From Mageeibacillus sp. UBA5734 (GTDB lineage Bacteria > Bacillota > Clostridia > Saccharofermentanales > UBA5734), in contig DIGA01000111.1 in NCBI GenBank assembly GCA_002419365.1, positions 1-52,450 on the forward strand: DNA of 52,450 nt, read 5' to 3'. Positions 51,151-52,450 of the stretch are shown one piece after another (the stretch's first letter is position 1; each line of letters opens with the position of its first letter). Below the pieces are notes generated by a model. The model saw nothing but the letters and a program-made list of their open reading frames with translations. It had not been told where the DNA came from and did no database searches. The position numbers were made by a program, and so were the translations under genes.

Positions 51151-51570
51151 TTAGACGGATTCCACGTGTTTCCGGTAATTGTCCAGGATCGCCTGCCAGC
51201 CAGCCTGTTGCATCTCCGGCGAATTTTCTGTTTCGGCGTCAAATCGCTCAATCACGCGTACGTGATCCGCTTCTGGCAGGAAATCGATCTGGACCCTGCG
51301 TCCGTCGTCCATGGTGTAGGCAATTCTCTCCAAAGGGATCACCACATCGTAAACGCCGCCAAAATCAAAGCCGAAACTGCCGTCTCGTGCCTCCATGCGT
51401 GTGGTGAAGGATCCCCCAGATCGAAGGTCATTGGTCGCTGACGGTGCATGCCAGTCATCAGAGGCAAAACACCACTGTGTGATATGGGCTGGATCGGTCC
51501 AGCATTGCCAGGCTTTTTCCAGTGTTGAGTGAATGATTGTTTCAACGGTTATCGAGATCGTTTCAGGCAT
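51151..51570 (-). CDS. SRPBCC/AHSA1-domain protein
   Basis: A 139-residue START-like domain: ITVETIIHSTLEKAWQCWTDPAHITQW at the start, GGSFTTRMEARDGSFGFDFGGVYDVV in the middle and AGWQAILDNYRKHVESV at the end, matching the AHSA1/SRPBCC family. These proteins bind hydrophobic ligands; function unknown. ATG at 51570 has AAAGGTGG about 9 bases upstream; an in-frame GTG at 51582 is too close to that site. It is separated from rpsU by the rpsU terminator. Confidence 0.82.
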   Translation of the reverse strand: MPETISITVETIIHSTLEKAWQCWTDPAHITQWCFASDDWHAPSATNDLRSGGSFTTRMEARDGSFGFDFGGVYDVVIPLERIAYTMDDGRRVQIDFLPEADHVRVIERFDAETENSPEMQQAGWQAILDNYRKHVESV

Positions 51571-51574
51571 AAAA

Positions 51575-51618
51575 AAAACCACCTTTCGGTTATTAGTTTA
51601 AACCGAATGGGTGGTTTT
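51575..51618 (-). terminator. rpsU terminator
   Basis: AAAACCACC (51575-51583) and GGTGGTTTT (51610-51618) form a stem, extended by TCGGTT/AACCGA-type pairing inside (51586-51591, 51601-51606). On the minus strand it ends in a run of T's. It follows rpsU and precedes the SRPBCC gene. Confidence 0.7.
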
Positions 51619-51645
51619 CATGGTGTTTTAAGTTACCTGGTTGAG

Positions 51646-51828
51646 TTATCTCTTTTTGCGATTGCGCTTACGGGCAGCGGCCTGGCGGCGGATGTCCTTT
51701 TCGCGGCTGTTTTCAAAATGGGACTTGATCTTGTAATCGCGCAGGATGCCTTCCTTGGCGACGGTTTGTTTGAATTTGCGCAGAGCCTGTTCGAAGCTTT
51801 CCGGGCTATTGACTGTGATTTTGACCAT
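51646..51828 (-). CDS. rpsU: Small ribosomal subunit protein bS21
   Basis: A 60-residue basic protein with typical bS21 sequence: MVKITVNSPESFEQALRKFK at the start and AAARKRNRKKR at the end. It joins the 30S platform near the anti-Shine-Dalgarno region. GGAGAA before the ATG on the minus strand. The 350 bases between it and the tRNA genes contain a TATAAT on the minus strand (52018-52023) and the tRNA terminator, and nothing else recognised. Confidence 0.95.
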   Translation of the reverse strand: MVKITVNSPESFEQALRKFKQTVAKEGILRDYKIKSHFENSREKDIRRQAAARKRNRKKR

Positions 51829-52125
51829 AGTGTTCTCCTTTTTTCATGGATGCAGGATAATGACCTGCGACCGGCGGTTCTTAGATAGAGCCGCCCTCTG
51901 AATCATCTGTTATTGTCATAGGTAAGCCTGAGGAATCGTTCGAAACCATCAGGTAATGGGAGATTTTATATAGATCTATCACATTCTTTCTTTGTATCAT
52001 TCCGCAACTGAATCAAAATTATATCACAATTATTTGCCGGCGGGAACAGTTATTTCAAGTTTTTGTTGATTGGTGTTGCCTCTTGCAAAGATACTTGAGA
52101 TTCTTTTCACCAGTCGCCTTCAAAC

Positions 52126-52155
52126 AAAAATAGACCGCCAGGTGATGACGGTCTA
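52126..52155 (-). terminator. tRNA operon terminator
   Basis: On the minus strand, TAGACCG (52155-52149) and CGGTCTA (52137-52131) form a 7-bp stem followed by TTTTT (52130-52126). It lies 27 bases after the initiator tRNA. Confidence 0.75.
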
Positions 52156-52181
52156 CTTGCCCTCCGGGTCGGAGGATGATG

Positions 52182-52257
52182 TGGTTGCGGAGGCAGGATT
52201 CGAACCTGCGACCTTCGGGTTATGAGCCCGACAAGCTACCAACTGCTCCACTCCGCG
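52182..52257 (-). tRNA. Initiator tRNA-fMet (CAU)
   Basis: A 76-base tRNA with encoded CCA (52182-52184). Acceptor CGCGGAG pairs with CTCCGC but position 1 (C) faces A72, the unpaired C1-A72 of bacterial initiator tRNA. The anticodon stem has GGG/CCC pairs flanking the CAU anticodon loop (GGGCTCATAACCC), and the T-arm is GCAGGTTCGAATCCTGC. Expressed leftward after tRNA-Leu. Confidence 0.95.
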
Positions 52258-52292
52258 GTATGAAATTGAGGCGGTTCGTTGCACCCAAGTGG

Positions 52293-52379
52293 TGGTGCTC
52301 GTGGCCGGACTCGAACCGGCACGGAGGTTAATCCGACGGATTTTAAGTCCGGTGCGTCTGCCTATTCCGCCACACGAGC
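52293..52379 (-). tRNA. tRNA-Leu (UAA)
   Basis: An 87-base class II tRNA with encoded CCA (52293-52295). Acceptor GCTCGTG/CACGAGC, D-loop with GGCAGAC, anticodon loop ACTTAAAAT giving UAA, long variable arm (CGGATTAACCTCCG) and T-arm GCCGGTTCGAGTCCGGC. First of two tRNAs in this transcript. Confidence 0.95.
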
Positions 52380-52405
52380 AAGAGTTTCTTGTTGTGTGCT
52401 CAATA

Positions 52406-52434
52406 ATAATAGCACCGGCCCAGGAGAAAGTCAA
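52406..52434 (-). promoter_or_regulatory. tRNA operon promoter
   Basis: On the minus strand TTGACT (52434-52429) and TATTAT (52411-52406) with a 17-base spacer lie 27 bases before tRNA-Leu. Strong sigma-A type promoter for the Leu-fMet transcript. Confidence 0.8.
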
Positions 52435-52450
52435 ACATTTTCGGATGCGA

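Overview
The window looks like chromosomal DNA of an anaerobic, low-to-medium GC Bacillota (Clostridia-like). This is inferred from YesM/YesN two-component genes, Thr-rich lipoproteins, an oxygen-independent sulfatase maturase, strong AGGAGG ribosome sites with frequent GTG/TTG starts, a GerMN lipoprotein and bS21 next to tRNA genes. Genus cannot be told from sequence alone. No rRNA, CRISPR array, prophage or insertion sequence was seen.

Layout. (1) 1-3.8 kb: housekeeping genes (EamA transporter, a helix-hairpin-helix protein, a papain-like protein, cysK). (2) 3.9-18.5 kb: sulfate-ester locus I: a YesM/YesN pair, an SsuABC/NrtABCD-like importer made of one lipoprotein, two different permeases and two different ATPases, three cytoplasmic sulfatases, two tiny ORFs, an anaerobic sulfatase maturase (anSME) and a TauE/SafE exporter. 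(3) 18.6-34.4 kb: sugar locus II under a LacI regulator: FucI/AraA-type isomerase, LacX-type mutarotase, NagA, a sugar ABC importer without ATPase, a fourth sulfatase, class II aldolase, AgaS-like SIS protein, second TauE/SafE protein, PfkA-family kinase, a divergent triose-phosphate isomerase and a LarA-family protein. (4) 34.5-37.6 kb: orphan AraC-type domain, a Fic gene remnant, and a C-S lyase/cystathionine enzyme operon. (5) 37.7-52.4 kb: mostly core-like genes (cupin, LysM/GerMN lipoprotein, phosphatase, YihY, ThpR, hemerythrin, bactofilin, polysaccharide deacetylase, an AKR-LacI-MDR module, AlaX, rpsU, initiator tRNA and tRNA-Leu).

How they fit. Loci I and II form one 30-kb block devoted to sulfated small molecules. 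None of the four sulfatases has a signal peptide, so desulfation should happen in the cytoplasm after import. The maturase would install formylglycine in all four CxPxR sites, and the TauE/SafE proteins could remove sulfur anions. In locus II the enzyme set (NagA, AgaS, isomerase, PfkA-type kinase, KbaY/GatY-type aldolase, TIM) resembles a tagatose-type route for galactose/GalNAc-like sugars, but no hexokinase, ROK kinase or PTS is present.

Most notable: the locus I importer has all its degenerate ATPase motifs (MDQP, TNN, LSASM) assigned to one composite ATP site; locus II carries three copies of a near-palindromic LacI-type operator; cysK and the cystathionine operon share a 24-bp operator-like element; a LysM domain appears inserted in a GerMN domain; a fic remnant abuts the C-S lyase gene in frame; and alaX has a T-box-like hairpin and a coupled 16-codon ORF upstream.
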